64,000 bases of DNA from Takakia lepidozioides. Its lineage: Eukaryota; Streptophyta; Takakiopsida; Takakiales; Takakiaceae. The translations under genes and the position numbers were made by a program. The notes beneath the pieces were generated by a model that was not told the origin of the DNA, ran no database searches, and saw only the letters and a program-made list of their open reading frames with translations. The stretch is taken from the NCBI GenBank assembly GCA_030704615.1, contig CM060732.1:29617053-29681052 (forward strand). The letters run 5' to 3'. Shown one piece after another: positions 44,258 to 57,224 of this stretch; position 1 is the first letter of the stretch; the number at the start of each line of letters is the position of its first letter.

Positions 44258-47200
44258 AATCTTTCTCTCCCCTGTACTCTCTCCCCTCTGCTCTTCAATG
44301 TTTTCATCAATCAACTCCTCGAGGATGTGGAAAGTGAGGGATTTGGGTTAAGGGTGGGTGATACCACCATACCAGCCCTTATGTTTGCGGATGACTTCGC
44401 AGGCATAGGGGAGACTCCAACCAATCTCCAGGAGTTGATTGATTGCGCGAAGAGATACTTTGATCTTTGGGGGCTAGAGGCTAATGTCAGCAAATGTGCA
44501 GTGGTAGCATTCAACGACAGAGGAGAGGGAGGAAGTGATCTTAAGTGGCAGTGGGGTAGTCAAGAGATCCCGGTCCTCCCTTCCTACACTTACCTGGGCG
44601 TTGAGTTCTCCTCCAATTGTAATTGGGATGCACATATCCGGAAAGTTGTTCAAACTGGCAAGGGCAAAGCTCTGGGGCTCACTAAATTTTTCCACTGCAG
44701 AGGGGTCAACTCTGAGGTTAAGAAAACCATGCTTTGTCGCGTTATTAGACCTGCCTTGGAGTACGGATCTGCTATATGGGTTGATAACTCCAACCAGGCT
44801 AAGTCTCTAGAATCCATTCAAGTGGGGTGCTTAAGGAGTGTATGTCAGCATGCTCCAAAACAGCCAATGTGGCTGTTCGGGGTGAGTTTGGCATTCCGTC
44901 CTTAAGCTCCCGACGAGATGAATTCAAGGTCAGATGGTGGGTTCAGCTGCAACATATGTCCAACACCAGATATCGTAAGTTAATCGACTCTATATCTTGG
45001 AAACAGGACCGCCCTGTCAAACAGGCGAAGTCCTGGCAGAAGAGAGTAGAAGAGATTCTCAAGGACCTGGACCTGGATCCGCAAGTCTTTACCCTGCTGC
45101 ATAAATCTGACTTAGAGGCTGTAGTATCCAAAGCCATGTCTGTTGCCATGAGATTGTCTGATGAAAATGAAGTTAGGCAGAAAACTTCCCTGAACTTGTT
45201 TCCAGTCAGTGACATGGGGGAGGACAATCTTGGATGACCTCAAGGGTCTACCCACTCTCGGCACTAGACTGAAATTTAAACTCAGGGCAGGAAGCCTACC
45301 TTTGAACAGCAAACAGAAGCAGGGAGGAAAGGGAGAGTGCAATTGCCCGTTGTGTGGGCAATCTGAAGACAGTATTCATTTTCTGATACACTGTCCGGGG
45401 TTCTCTCACCAAAGAGACGCTCTCTTCAAATCTATCAAGGGAATTGTGCCTGTACCCCTGTTTACCAACTTTGAAAGTCTCGAGGCTGAGCCAAAAGGCC
45501 AGGCCCTCCTGAGGCCTAGTTTTTGGGCAAATCACACACAGCAGATTGATGCTTGTGTGAAGGGATTTCTAGAGGATATCTGGAAAACCCGGATTAATTC
45601 TATATATGGAGGTAAGTCTTACTACCAACGTCAGCCCCTGACAGAGGTAGGTTCTGTCCCTTTTGTTCCCGCTCAAACTGGGCGCGGGGTCAATAGCCAC
45701 AAGGCTAGGGCAAACAACGACTTATGAGTACAATCTCTCTTTAATCTTGGGTAGAATATTTCAGGTGGGATAAAATGATTTTTTCCTACGTATGTCCTGA
45801 AATTGACAAGTAAACACTTGCTGCAAAATTCATTCCCTGGCCTAGGGCCTTGTGGGATTCATTGCCCATATGCTGGTTATAAATTTAGGGTTTCAGAACC
45901 CTAACCCTGCAATTTAAGCTGCTACCTGAAACTACGACAGTGTCGGGCACACAGCTCACCGAGCTCTGCCTTCAAGAGTTTTTCAACAAGGCTGCGGCTA
46001 GCAAGATTTAAGCGCAGTCTAGCCTTCATTATGCTGGTCGAGCTTCCTATATTCTCACCTCAGCTTTAGGTTGTTATTTGGATCTACTGTTCGGCTGCAG
46101 GTTTCTTCCGTGTTATTCTTCTTGTGTCCATGGGCCCTTTGGGCCTCCCACAGACGTGGTTAGAAATTCTTAGGCATTCCCTTGATTAACAGTTGTTTTT
46201 GGGTTGCTTGTTGGATGCCCCAATCTCTTTCTTGTTTCAAGCTTTCTCATTACATAAGCTCTTTGAGCTTTCAAAGGATGTTATAAAGCATCATTTCATT
46301 TCTCTTACTGCGTTGTTCTGCTGTGTCCCATTGGCCCTGGGCCTCCAACGTAATAGATTTTCTTTTTCTTTCTTTCTTTTGTGTCCAACTCGCTCTCTTG
46401 GAAGAGGTTATGTCTGCGTGATCTGTTGTAGGTCCTTGTCAATCTTCGTGCCAATGCGTCAGTGGATTTTGAGAGGGCATGCTGGTGTTCTTGCAGGCTG
46501 GCCCCAACAAATGGCTGGTGGAGATGTATGCAAAGTCTGCTAAATATCCTGCAGCAATAATGCTAGCTCAGGTTTGACATTTTAACTCATTATAGAAACA
46601 TAAATAATTGTAAGAGAGAATCAGTGCTTGTCCAATCTTTCAGCCCTTTAAAAGTTGCTGTTTAAGTCCGAGTGTTCGTATTTCTACGTTATATCTGTAA
46701 TACCAGACTCCCCTATCACAGGATTGTGCTACTGTGTACAAGTGATGTGTGGATTTCCAACCAAGTGGGGTGAACCCGGGATTGGCTTGAAAGAGTTAGT
46801 ATCCCAAGAATCTATACATCAAAGCTGCCATTTGCACGGATGAGTACATTAACGGGCTTCTGATATAAGGTTGACTGTCGGAGATGCCCTCACTGTTATC
46901 AGTCTTAGGACTACAGACACTACCCTCTATTGAGCGAGTGCAGGTTCGGTTGCTCTGCAGGACGTTTTCCTCTCAGGTTTGGTAAAGTCTGCGACGGATT
47001 TGCAGATCTACCGTGAGATTGCAGGCGTTACTGGGCTCGATTTTGCATATATGGATAATGCGGCTGTTTATCACACTCGGGTAACTATGGCATTCTCTTC
47101 AGTGGGTTTTCTTACTTGTGTTGTGGTTGTTTTGTTGAGCCGCTGCTGTGGACAGACATGGTAAATGTAATAATCAAGTTATGACTAAATTTAGGTTCAT

Positions 47201-50200
47201 GTTGTCCAGTCTGTTCAAACTTGGAAAGTAATTGATGGTGTCTTACCCATGACCTAACTTGGGTTCTGCAAAAGTTTTTTCATATCTGCCCCATTTAGGG
47301 TCAATTATTCATATGACAAAGCGGGGGCAGATGAGAATCTGACCACTGACAAATTAAGAGTGCCTGTGAATTGTTGCTCGGATGGGAGTGCAGAATGACA
47401 GGCTGGCCTTGGTGCGGCCTGGGTCTCTTCAACACTCAGGAGACAACATGCTGCCTTTGTTGCGCAAGGTGGCGACCTTGCCAGACCTTGCTTTTTGCAA
47501 TCCGACATACTCGACTGGCCGGGCCACGATGGATGTTGTTTACATCGACATTCTGGTAAGTTACAGGTATATGGAGGGAACTGGTGAAGAATTTCTAAAG
47601 AGAGGATACCCTCTATAGGCTTGTTATTTTAGACCATACATTTTGACTGGAGCAGAAAGGGTTACAGGAGGGATGGAGAGAAAGAAAGAAAGAAAGCAAC
47701 AATCCAATTTCCCAGTGGGGGCGCCAGCGCTCATGTTCGCATTTCTTAGTAGGCATCACCACTACCTGGGATTCGGTGCCCTGCAAAGGGGCCTTGATTT
47801 AACGACTTCAATTCTGTGGGGTGGTTCATGGCAGGGTCGTTACATGTTGACTTACAGCCAAGATTTTGCCAAACAGCTCAACCTCACAACTGTATTTCAA
47901 GGGCTTGTGCTTCTCTATGCGTCTCTCTTCCTCAAAGGTTTCCCAGCCTTTGCTGCCTTTGGCTTGGCCGTCTTGGCTGTCTATCTGATGTGGGTATTGG
48001 CCATTGGATTCACTCTCTTCATTGCCCTGGTTGTTCCTTCCTTGAACACTTCGGCAGTTCCCTTTATGGCTCATCCGTGGTTAGTAATTGGCCTATTTGG
48101 GGCTCCAGCTGTGCTAGGCGCTCTCATTGGCCATGCCTTTGGTCACCACCTTTTGGTCAAGTACCTGTCGCATGTGCAAGAGCAGAAACAGTTGAGGAAA
48201 CAACAGAGACCAGCTGAGGGCAACCAAGACACTACCTCTCTTAGTGTGGTATCAAATGTACAGTGGGAGGCTGAGAGACTGCTGTTCAAGGCAGGCATCT
48301 TTCAATGGCTGGTGGTCCTAACAGTGGGCACATGGCTCAAGGCAGGGTCATCATACTTGGCACTTGCTTGGATCATTGGGCCTGCAGTGGCATGTAAGTT
48401 TGCAACAGTTTGTTCTAGATTCATTTTGTCTTTGTAGTGGGCAATGAGAGGGATTCAATCTGTGGCTGTCAGTTGCATTTCACATTGTTGATTTTACCTT
48501 GCAAACAGTTTTTTTTCGGATGGTTTACTATCAAGTCACTTTTTTGTACTCGACCAATGTAAAGGACTGTTCGGGCCTCAAATGCGATGATCAGTCCGGT
48601 ATTCTATTCTTTGTTTGTCAGAACTGTTGTGCCGGTGTTGTTGGCCTTCTGTGTTTTGCACGTTTTGCACAAATGAGCACCTTTTTGGGACCAGATTCAA
48701 CTGTAGATCAAAATGGGATTTTCTGACAAATGGTTACTACAGTAACTTTAATTCACATCGACAATGGCAGATGGAGTGTTTGAGATGCAACTGTCACCAC
48801 GGCAGTCCTTGAGGGAGCTTCGGCGCCTGACATTTTGGCTTGGCATGATAATCCCAATAATATTGAGCGCTGTGCCAGCCATCCGCTTGCCCCATGTGCT
48901 CATTGGCATGCTTGTGAACTTTGACAGGTTCGTTCTTTCCTCTTTCCATCTGTGCTACTACTCATCCGCTGCTGGAGGGCCCATGAGAGAGTAGAGAGAG
49001 CTCGAGCACAAGAGCTATTCTCCTTCAAGAGTAGGCTCTCATCTGAGGCCTGTAAAATGTGCGGCATAAAGCATCAATTTATGGTTTACACCATACATAC
49101 ACATGTAACGAGAATGTCATGCAATTTCTGAACACGGTTTATGGCAACCAGCTAAGTTATAGTAACAAACAGTGCTACTGACTGCACTGTTGAAGGTCTC
49201 TTGTAGGCTTTACTGTCTCATCTATGAACACTACTGACTTCTAAGACCTCTGGCAGCCTGCAGGAGGCAATCGATGAGGTTGTCATCTTGATTATGAAGT
49301 TGCTCTCTAGCGGATATTCCCTAACGTGGGTGTAAGAGATGGGGTTTTTTTAAACAGACATCCAGGTAGTATTCCTGAGTGGACGGGGAGCGTGATGATA
49401 GGGGCAGTAATCGCTGCCATCGTCTGCCTGATGCTGGTTTACTTGCTGCCATTTGCACACCGTTCTGGTGAGCTTATCAATATCCATGTATAGTATGGCA
49501 GGAAACGCAGCTCAAGAGCTACTTGGAAGTCTATGTGTGCCTTTCTGTGGGTGTCCACACACTCCTGAGGTTGAAATGGAAACCATTAGCTTGATGTTCT
49601 TCTTATTCCTGCTATGGACTGTTGTTTGGTGCAATGGTAGTTTCACTTGGCATGACACTGTAGACTTCAACTCGGGCAGACTTTTTATTTTATTCGTTTG
49701 GGTTGATGTTCTGGTCCCTTTCCGTTCTCCTGCAAGTACAGTATTAATCACATGAGAATGGAAGGTTCTGGCTCTGCCAAATGCCCTCTGGGTCTCTTAT
49801 GAACAGTTTTTCTTTTTCTTTCTTTCGTTCCCGCTTCCTTTTTTCCCGGTGGAAAAAAACCTGGGACTGCTGCAATCGTCTTTCTTCCAAGGATGCTTGG
49901 AGCTAGAGGTACAACACCATCACAAATTCTATGTGTGGAATTTGTTTGCATCCCACTTCAAACTGAGGCCATCTTCCAGCTTACAATCTTTCTACAAGGT
50001 CACAGCCCTTCCACCCAAAGGGCTGACAGCCTGGGCCCTCACAACATCTATCAGGCTAAAAACCGCTGTTTTCAAGCCTCCTGGTATGCTCGGGTGTCCA
50101 ACTCCTTTGAGTTCTGCGAAAGAAGAGATCGCGCTCTGCAAATAATGGGCTATCTGTTGCTTCCCTATGCCACAAAAGGCGGAGGGGGTGGAAATTGCGT

Positions 50201-53063
50201 CCAAACAGGACCGCAACGGATGCATCAGACAAACTTATGGATCTTCAGATCAGGCGGACATGGAAACTGGCCACTCTAACAACAAATCCTGCAGTTCTAT
50301 CGGGAGACATTCTTGGTCATCCGTGACAATAGAATCTTGCGGCCCAATTATCTGTCTGCAGCTCTCTCTCCCTCTCTTCTAAGGGCATTGGGGAGTTCAG
50401 GGTAGGATCATCGTCTGCGGATAGAGACTGGTAGGTGGGAAAACTGGGAATGTGAGGACCGCCTTGGCAAATTGAAATGGAAGAACATTTTCCTTTCACT
50501 GTCCTTTCTACTATGAGATCCATGGGAGATTCGATTGTCTATTCGGTAATACCAATCCTTCACAGAGGTCTTCCATTACAAGGATCAGAAATGCTTGGCA
50601 GCTTACCTGCATGAGGCATTAACTGTTAGACAATCCCTTGAGCAATAGTAGCTTTTGGGCTGCTTGTGGAGGGCCCAACGCTGGCTTCAACATCACACTC
50701 ACCAGGTCTTGTATCCACCCACTCATTTGTAATCTATTATCATTGCATCATCCAGGGGGGGGACCGCCTGAGGAGTATAATGAATTCCAAAAGTTCAATC
50801 GTGCCTCGAGCTGTTTCTGAACTTGAAAGACATTTTCCCTCCCTCCTTTGGGCCTCTCATGGATGTAATTTCCTCTTTTTCTTGTTGCTCTATTTTGTTC
50901 CATGGGCCATTGGCCCCTGCATGGACATTATGATATGTCTCTGAGTTCATGCGAGTCCTGTACAGGAGGCTTGCTTTGGATTCTTGGAACCTTGGCTCTG
51001 GTGGGAGTGGCGACACTGGGGCTTGTTGTCTTCCATGTCTTCCCTGCATTCTCCAAGGATATTGGCAGGGCTGTGAATGTAAGACTATTTCCTGAACTGA
51101 ATTGCTCCAACTCGCATTTTGGATATTTGTAAGATCTAGTGTCCAAATTCATCAATGTGCTACAGTAGTCTGAATGCTGAGGTAGTAGAGACTCAGAGGA
51201 GAGAAGATTGTTGAGTGACTGATCAAAATGGTCTGAATGACGCTATAGAACAGGGATCCAGGATGTATGGGTTGGTAGAGTGCACTGCATGTTTACTGGG
51301 CTCTTTTATAGACTGAAATCTAAACTCAGGGCGGGAAGCCTACCTTTGAACAGAAAACAGAAGCAGAGAGGAAACGGAGAGTGCAAGTGCCCGTTGTGTG
51401 GGCAACCTGAAGACAATATTCATTTTCTGATTCATTGTCCGGGGTTCTCTCACCAGAGAGACGCTCTCTTCAAATTTATCAAGGGAGTTGTGCCTGTACC
51501 TCTGTTTACCAACTTTGAAAGTCTCGAGGCTGAGCCAAAAGCCCAGGCCCTTTTGGGGCCCAATTATTGGGCAAACCACACACAGCAGGTTGATGCTTGT
51601 GTAGTGGGATTTCGAGAGGATATCTGGAAAACCCGGATCAATTGTTTATTCCAAGGTAAGTCTTACTACCGGCGTCAGCCACTGACAAAGGTAGGTTGTG
51701 TCCCTTTGTGCTCCGCTCAAACTGGGTGCGCGGGGTCCATGGCCACAGGCTATGGCAAACAACTTCTTATGAGTACATTCTCTATACTGATTATGAGTTT
51801 GATCGATTGTGCCCAGGTAGTGCATGTCATTGACACCAATGCCCCAGCTGGTGACCCAACATCGCCACGGTCATACATTTCCCTGGCATCATTAACTCTT
51901 GGAAATTGGAACCGGGAGTCTCAACTTATGAATGACACGAGCCTTGTGTGTGGTGCCAGTGATGGTCCTGATTTTGCAACCTATGCAGTTAGGTATGGTT
52001 CTCTGGAAACCAAAAGGACCTTTTCACAGATAAGCTGTTGATGAGAACTGATTAGGAAATCTCTTGTACCTACCAGCCTGTTTGTGCTGTGCGAGAACTT
52101 TGGGAGAGAAAGGTAGATCTCTTTTGACAAGTGAAGTGTGTCTAATCATTATAGCTTCTGGCAGCTACGGGTGTCAAAAAGCAGTACCTTTGGATGAAAG
52201 CTTGTGGAGCAAGCGCCCTTTGCTTGAAGTGACTAGCGACACAAGGGTTGATGGACAGAGGGAGACAACTGTGCACTTGAGCACTGGAGTAGCAGGCCGA
52301 TGGTTCCTGGCTATTAGTTCCAATGAGATCCAAGGATTTCAGTTGGATGCTGTTCCCAAGGAAGGAGGTATATCTTCTTGGCACCATTTCCTATCAGTAT
52401 TATGTCCATGCTTTTGGGGTTTGTTTGGTGTAATTTGTGTAGATGCATGCATAGAATCATGTTTGATGGATGGTTCAGTATATACCATGTAACAGAGCAA
52501 GTGTTTATGTGTACGTATATGCATGCATAGGTGGGGTCACTTTTGGAGAGATGGTTGTCTTGATGGAGGGAGAGTGATTCACTGATCCTCCCAGGTCTGA
52601 CTCGGAGTATGTAGGTCTCCGCATGCATGGAATGATGGTTTTTTGTTCGTTGCTGGAGGATGATGCTCACTCATGCGGAGATGTGCTTTGTGTGGTCCAT
52701 ATAACAGGTTTGAAAGAGGTGCTAGTTCCCACAGGCGACATCGTGGGAGTGAAGGGATGGCACTACATGCAGTACACCACCGACTTGAATGGCCCCCATG
52801 TCTTCTTGCTCACTTTCCACTGGTCAAAGAACTCTACAAGGGAAGAAAGCTTGGCTGGGAGAGGCAAGTCAGATGCTGCAAAACTTTTGAAGTTGAGGAC
52901 AGATGTGAATTTTACGACCGCTGAAGCATCTAGTATGCTTGAGAAGCTCCCGGATTGGTGTGTCATCTTCAGTAAATCAACATCGCCGTACACATTGGCT
53001 TACCTCGCCACTCTTACAGTAGACCTCGATGGTCCCCCTCCGGACTCGCATACTACCTCATGA
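41892..53063 (+). CDS. ERMP1-like M28 metallopeptidase of the ER membrane, 14 exons
   Basis: A zinc exopeptidase-like membrane protein of the ER. Exons: 41892-42257, 43102-43340, 43755-43911, 44143-44220, 46497-46571, 46961-47080, 47394-47555, 47835-48393, 48771-48927, 49358-49467, 50966-51078, 51817-51992, 52165-52367, 52708-53063. All junctions keep phase (956 residues). Exon 1 has a membrane segment (LDWIAMLVVIIYGTWLAYYY) and GPHPVGSEA. M28 metal and catalytic blocks are SSHIDSV, EGAGDCSSC, FNTGEEEGL, AIDLEAMG and the YHT region in exon 6. Exons 8-11 encode about eight more hydrophobic spans and exons 12-14 a lumenal C-terminal domain. Intron 4 starts GC rather than GT. LINE copies sit in introns 4 and 11. 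An alternative start is the in-frame ATG at 42018. Confidence 0.9.
42299..42351 (+). repeat. (GA)n microsatellite in intron 1 of the ERMP1-like gene
   Basis: GA/GGA repeats of about 50 bases begin some 40 bases after the exon 1 donor. Confidence 0.9.
44225..44258 (+). repeat. (CT)n microsatellite at the start of intron 4
   Basis: A CT run starts about five bases after the end of exon 4 (44220). LINE copy 2 inserted at its downstream end. Confidence 0.9.
44264..45733 (+). mobile_element. LINE copy 2 (1.47 kb, 5'-truncated) in intron 4 of the ERMP1-like gene
   Basis: It is flanked by the 15-bp direct repeat TCTCTCTTTAATCTT (44249-44263 and 45734-45748). It starts inside the RT domain (LSPLLFNVFINQLLEDVE), retains the catalytic FADDF and the C-terminal CPLCGQ...HFLIHC zinc segment, and ends TTATGAGTACAA without poly-A. 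It is nearly identical to LINE copy 1 apart from small indels, so both are young. One long frame (44165-44905) and two shifted ones remain; it is not functional. Confidence 0.93.
51309..51777 (+). mobile_element. LINE copy 3 (0.47 kb, 5'-truncated) in intron 11 of the ERMP1-like gene
   Basis: It contains only the end of the LINE protein (KLRAGSLPLN, CPLCGQPEDNIHFLIHC, FSHQRDALFK) and the family 3' end TTATGAGTACA. It is more diverged from copies 1 and 2 than they are from each other, so it is older. A clear target duplication was not found. Confidence 0.88.
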
Positions 53064-54210
53064 AGGTCCTGTTTGGACTCTCGGTGCCAAGGGTGACATC
53101 ATTACAAATGACTGAAAACAGTTTCGATGGTCACCAGAAGCTTGACAGCACCAAAACTGCATTGACTCTTTGTGACCCCACAACCCTCACTGCACTCCAG
53201 TGTACAGACTCCACAGCATCTCACCGTGAGGTTGTATCTTCATGGTAACATTGGCCCCCTCCACTGCCCCAGTATACTTTCTTGTGGTGACTGCACACTC
53301 AATGGGGTGGTGATGTTTTCTTGGCTTTGTAAGAAGATCTGGATTTCCCAGATTCTGAGGGACCTGATTTTTCTTCCCACAAATCTTGCAAATCTAGTGC
53401 AGGAGCAGATGCGACCTGAGAAAATGAGGGGGCGCTCCAAAGATGGTTTCACTACCGCCACCATCAACTAGTATTGGATAGATTTGACATTGCTGCACGC
53501 AATAGCCATATCCTGTATACTAGAAAGACAATCTGAATGACAGGGTTAATAGACCCCAGTCTTCAGTGTTTGTTTGAAATGGTGTACTTGAAAATCTACA
53601 TAACTAAATGCAATGGGTACCCTACTTTAACACCGAAACGTAATTGTTTGAATGGCACTCCCAAACACCCTTGGTGTGATTGCCAAAACATCAAATGTAT
53701 GGAAGAAATGTGGATATTGAGAACATTGCATAAGCGCTCCAAGTGTGACTGCAAGGGAAGGAACGAACCGAATGTGCGATCGGCATTCCCAATGGGCCCC
53801 ACGAAAGCCAGGGTTTGCTCCCTTCATCTTGCACACTGCACACCATCAGCGTGAATGTGCAGAGCTTGCGAGGTTGCTCGCTATTGGGGTGTACACGCTT
53901 AGACCTTCATTTTCCGAGTGCAATGCAAACAAACCACAGTGTCCCAGGCGTTAGAGACGAGTGTCCTATTAATTTGACGAGAACGTTTCACAAATTTGGC
54001 CTGTCCACCCATCTGCGACGGTGAACCGTGAACCCCCGCCTTTTGCAGTCGTGCCTGGCGCTAATGAAAGCAACACGACCAACTCCAATACTGTAGCTGC
54101 AGTGTGAGCTCTAACTTACATTTGCTGAATTTAGACAGTTACAAGTAAGTGGCTGCAGTCAGGAGCGATTGCCCACTTGAGGGTTAGGGTTTAGAGAGGG
54201 TACGTGAAAG
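53064..54210. other. Intergenic region between the ERMP1-like gene and DPH1
   Basis: No recognised gene. It must hold the 3' UTR of the peptidase gene and the DPH1 promoter. Short Cys-rich open frames at 53537-54024 show no family pattern. Confidence 0.5.
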
Positions 54211-55767
54211 ATGGAGGGTGGGAGAAGAATCGGGGCTGGCATGGAGCGGAGGGCGACTCCTGTTGCTGCGCCTGTGCACTCGCAAGCCCTCACCAAGACA
54301 TCGGGTCCCCGCAGATTTGTGCGACAGCAAGTGCCGGATAGTATTCTGAATGATCCGGCATTGAAGGATGCTATTGCGGTGCTCCCCTCCAATTACAACT
54401 TCGAGATTCCTAAAACTGTGTGGAGGGTGAAGCAGGCTGATGCAAGGAAAGTTGCCCTCCAGTTTCCGGAGGGCCTTTTGATGTACTCTCTCACAATCTG
54501 CGACATACTGGAAACTTTTGCAGGTGTGGAGGAGTGTTTTGTGCTTGGGGATGTGACGTATGGGGCTTGCTGTGTGGACGATTTCTCTGCCGCAGCTCTT
54601 GGGGCGCAATTTCTGGTTCATTATGGGCACAGTTGCCTTGTGCCAGTTGATGTTTCTCAAATCCCTTGCCTGTATGTGTTTGTGGACATACAGATCGATG
54701 TTTCACTTTTGGTTGGAACTGTGCGACACAATTTCACGAAAGGGACGAAGCTTGCTTTGGCTGGAACGATCCAATTCTCCACGGCAATTCATGCAGCGAA
54801 GTCTCAATTGTTGAGCGATTTCCCTCAAATCTTAATTCCGCAAACAAAACCTTTGTCTCCTGGAGAGGTGCTTGGATGCACCGCACCCTCTCTTCCTTCG
54901 GGGATCGTGGACGTGGTTGTCTTCGTTGCTGACGGGCGGTTTCATCTTGAAGCATTCATGATTGCAAACCCGAATGTGAAGGCATATCGGTACGACCCCT
55001 ATGCAAGGGTCCTAATTTTGGAGGAATATGATCAAAAGGGAATGAGAGATGCACGGAGGAAAGCCATAGAGCAAGCTCAAAGTGGAAAGCAGTGGGGGAT
55101 CATCCTCGGAACTCTTGGGCGACAGGGGAACCCCAGGACTCTAACACATCTGCAGCAACGGCTTTCATCTCGTGGGATTTCCCACACCGTTTTCCTTGTG
55201 TCTGAGCTGTCTCCTTCTAAATTGGCTCTGTTCAATAAATCTGTTGACGTTTGGATCCAAATTGCTTGTCCCCGCCTCTCCATTGACTGGGGCGAGGCTT
55301 TTCCGGCTCCATTGTTGACCCCCTATGAGGTAGAGGTGGCGCTTGGCTTTGTGAAGCCTTGGTGGATTACCAGTGAGTGGAGAGGTGGTTATAACTTTTG
55401 TAAAGATTCCTCATCAACCAATGGACTTCTCTCCTCGTCAGAGCTGAGCACATCTACCATGCAACATAAGAAGGAAGCACTGGGTACTAAGTTGGATGAT
55501 ATTACGTTAAAAGCTCAAAGTATATCTCAATTGAGTGATACAGAGATTCCAGGCTTAGATGTTACTAGCAAGGACAGTGGGAAAGACGGCATTGTGTTTG
55601 GGAATGGATCTGCTTATGAACAAGGGATTGGCAAAGGGGAGCATAGAGATGGACCAGAGGTGGCAAAAGAGATTGAGGTGGGGTCCTACCCAATGGACTA
55701 CTATGCAAGAGATGGAGGTCCGTGGAATTCTACATACCAGAAGGCCCCTTTGTCCAGCATTCGGTAG
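54211..55767 (+). CDS. DPH1: Diphthamide biosynthesis protein 1, 518 aa, intronless
   Basis: With DPH2, DPH1 transfers the 3-amino-3-carboxypropyl group of S-adenosylmethionine to a histidine of elongation factor 2, the first step of diphthamide synthesis in the cytosol. Three family cysteines that hold the 4Fe-4S cluster are present: YGACC (residues 118-122), LGCTAP (Cys223) and [11 protein letters not shown] (Cys353). Other family blocks are [42 protein letters not shown] and GTLGRQGNP. The core ends near residue 400, and a low-complexity C-terminal extension of about 110 residues follows. The first ATG at 54211 was used; Met11 is an alternative start. No intron interrupts the coding region. 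Confidence 0.96.
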   Translation: MEGGRRIGAGMERRATPVAAPVHSQALTKTSGPRRFVRQQVPDSILNDPALKDAIAVLPSNYNFEIPKTVWRVKQADARKVALQFPEGLLMYSLTICDILETFAGVEECFVLGDVTYGACCVDDFSAAALGAQFLVHYGHSCLVPVDVSQIPCLYVFVDIQIDVSLLVGTVRHNFTKGTKLALAGTIQFSTAIHAAKSQLLSDFPQILIPQTKPLSPGEVLGCTAPSLPSGIVDVVVFVADGRFHLEAFMIANPNVKAYRYDPYARVLILEEYDQKGMRDARRKAIEQAQSGKQWGIILGTLGRQGNPRTLTHLQQRLSSRGISHTVFLVSELSPSKLALFNKSVDVWIQIACPRLSIDWGEAFPAPLLTPYEVEVALGFVKPWWITSEWRGGYNFCKDSSSTNGLLSSSELSTSTMQHKKEALGTKLDDITLKAQSISQLSDTEIPGLDVTSKDSGKDGIVFGNGSAYEQGIGKGEHRDGPEVAKEIEVGSYPMDYYARDGGPWNSTYQKAPLSSIR

Positions 55768-55974
55768 GCGAGGCTGCCCAGAGCTCTATTGGAGATGGAA
55801 GAGAGTCCCATGAAGACAACGAAACGATGGACTAAGTTTGTAGCTCTGGATTCAACTGCGAGTTGCACTTTGAGAATTAGGAGAGTGGCGAGGGGGAGGG
55901 CTGTGGGACAGTAGTACGGAGACTAGGGGGAGAGGGGGGGCAAGGGCTATGGGATTCGTTGTGGGTGGGTGGGG
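55768..55974 (+). other. DPH1 3' flank, G-rich
   Basis: Contains G-rich runs (about 55885-55980, several blocks of GGGG or more). No gene. Confidence 0.5.
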
Positions 55975-56045
55975 GGGTGGGGTTGCTCAGCTGCACAGGG
56001 CAGTTTCAGTGGGTTCAAACCCCACCTGATGTCATGGCTTTGATG
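55975..56045 (+). repeat. tRNA-derived SINE-like module, copy c
   Basis: GGTTGCTCAGCTGCACAGGG (A-box/D-arm-like) is followed by GTGGGTTCAAACCCCAC, a perfect 5-bp T-arm with 7-base loop (56009-56025). It shares the A-box layout and T-arm with the two modules inside the piggyBac element. The spacing between A and B boxes fits a tRNA-derived promoter, but no anticodon arm or acceptor stem is formed. Confidence 0.6.
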
Positions 56046-56844
56046 AGAGGGGTGTGCAGGTGGGCAAAACAGTGACAAAAGCAGGTGATTCTCATGTTTC
56101 GCAGGTCTGTTTTTTCTGTTTTTGGTAAATTGTTGTTTAGGTCTCGTGGGTTGTGGGGTCAAATTGGTGGTTCTGAGAACTGATGTGCCTTGCAATACTC
56201 ATGCTAAAACTTCTGAATTGATGAAACTAATTGCGTTGGTTGACATGTTGTGGATGTAGTACAAGCTGTCACACGACAGTTCAAGTCTTTGTCAAGTCTT
56301 GGGATATCTGGACCAAGGAAGCACTGACAAGAATTCCCAGTAAATGCGTACATCAGCAGCATGTGTTCAATTCTTAAGGTCTGATTTGCAAAATGATCAG
56401 AAGCAACTAGCAATCCATGATGGAACTCCAGGATATTGCAAGAAGAACAGTGTATTCTTTACTGATAGACCTTTGATACCGTTCCACGATATGTTTGTTA
56501 GGGGAGTACAGTGTCTTCAAAACAGCTGTATCCAGAAGTGTGGCTCTTCTACATTTGGTAAGGGCAGAATGCAGTGAAGGCTGTAAGTGCCTGAAAGGTT
56601 CCTGCGTATGCTGTTACTGAAATTCAATGTTTTCTTTCAAGTTATTATAGTTTGGAATTTGTGCTGCAAGATCACTTCTACTGAATGGCCATGGGACTGC
56701 TTTGGATATTTTTTCAAAGAGGTATGGAGTAGTGTGAGAGTAATTCATCTTTCTGGGAAGCAAGTCAAGGTTCATATTTCTGTCATGTCATAGCAATTCC
56801 TAATCTATTCTATATTGCTTGTAATAGGAGATTAGAACTCCCCG
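56046..56844. other. Unassigned intergenic sequence
   Basis: No gene or element recognised; small open frames only. Confidence 0.4.
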
Positions 56845-56925
56845 AGGTGAGGGCAACCTGAAGGCAATATCCATTTTCTGATACATTGCATTCCGCAATC
56901 TCACCAGAGTGATTGACAAATCAGT
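56845..56925 (+). mobile_element. LINE scrap (zinc-segment region)
   Basis: GGGCAACCTGAAGGCAATAT followed by CATTTTCTGATACATTGC and TCTCACCAGAG matches the CPLCGQPEDNIHFLIHCPGFSHQR part of the LINE family at nucleotide level. Only about 80 bases remain. Confidence 0.7.
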
Positions 56926-57224
56926 CACAGATAGTCGCTTGGTCACAAATTAGTCACTAATTGGAGTAAGTTGATGTTTGTTTAACACATGGGCCAGAAG
57001 AGTAAAGCAAAGGAGAAAATCCCAGGTGTCCAAACTGGATCACTCAGGCAAGATTACAAAGAGCAGAAGAGTGCCTACTAATCACTTCAATTCTGCCTAA
57101 CACTCCTAGAGCTAGGTAGCATACTAGTGTAGTCAACAAGCGGCTCCGCCACAAGAGGCTATGTCCTTTGGTGATTTTGTGGTTGTTGTTTTATACTTTT
57201 TCTAGGGCTTCATGAATCATTCCC

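Noticed and set aside
55975-56045. Functional tRNA gene
   Set aside because: The T-arm is perfect, but no anticodon arm or acceptor stem pairs, so it is a tRNA-derived repeat.
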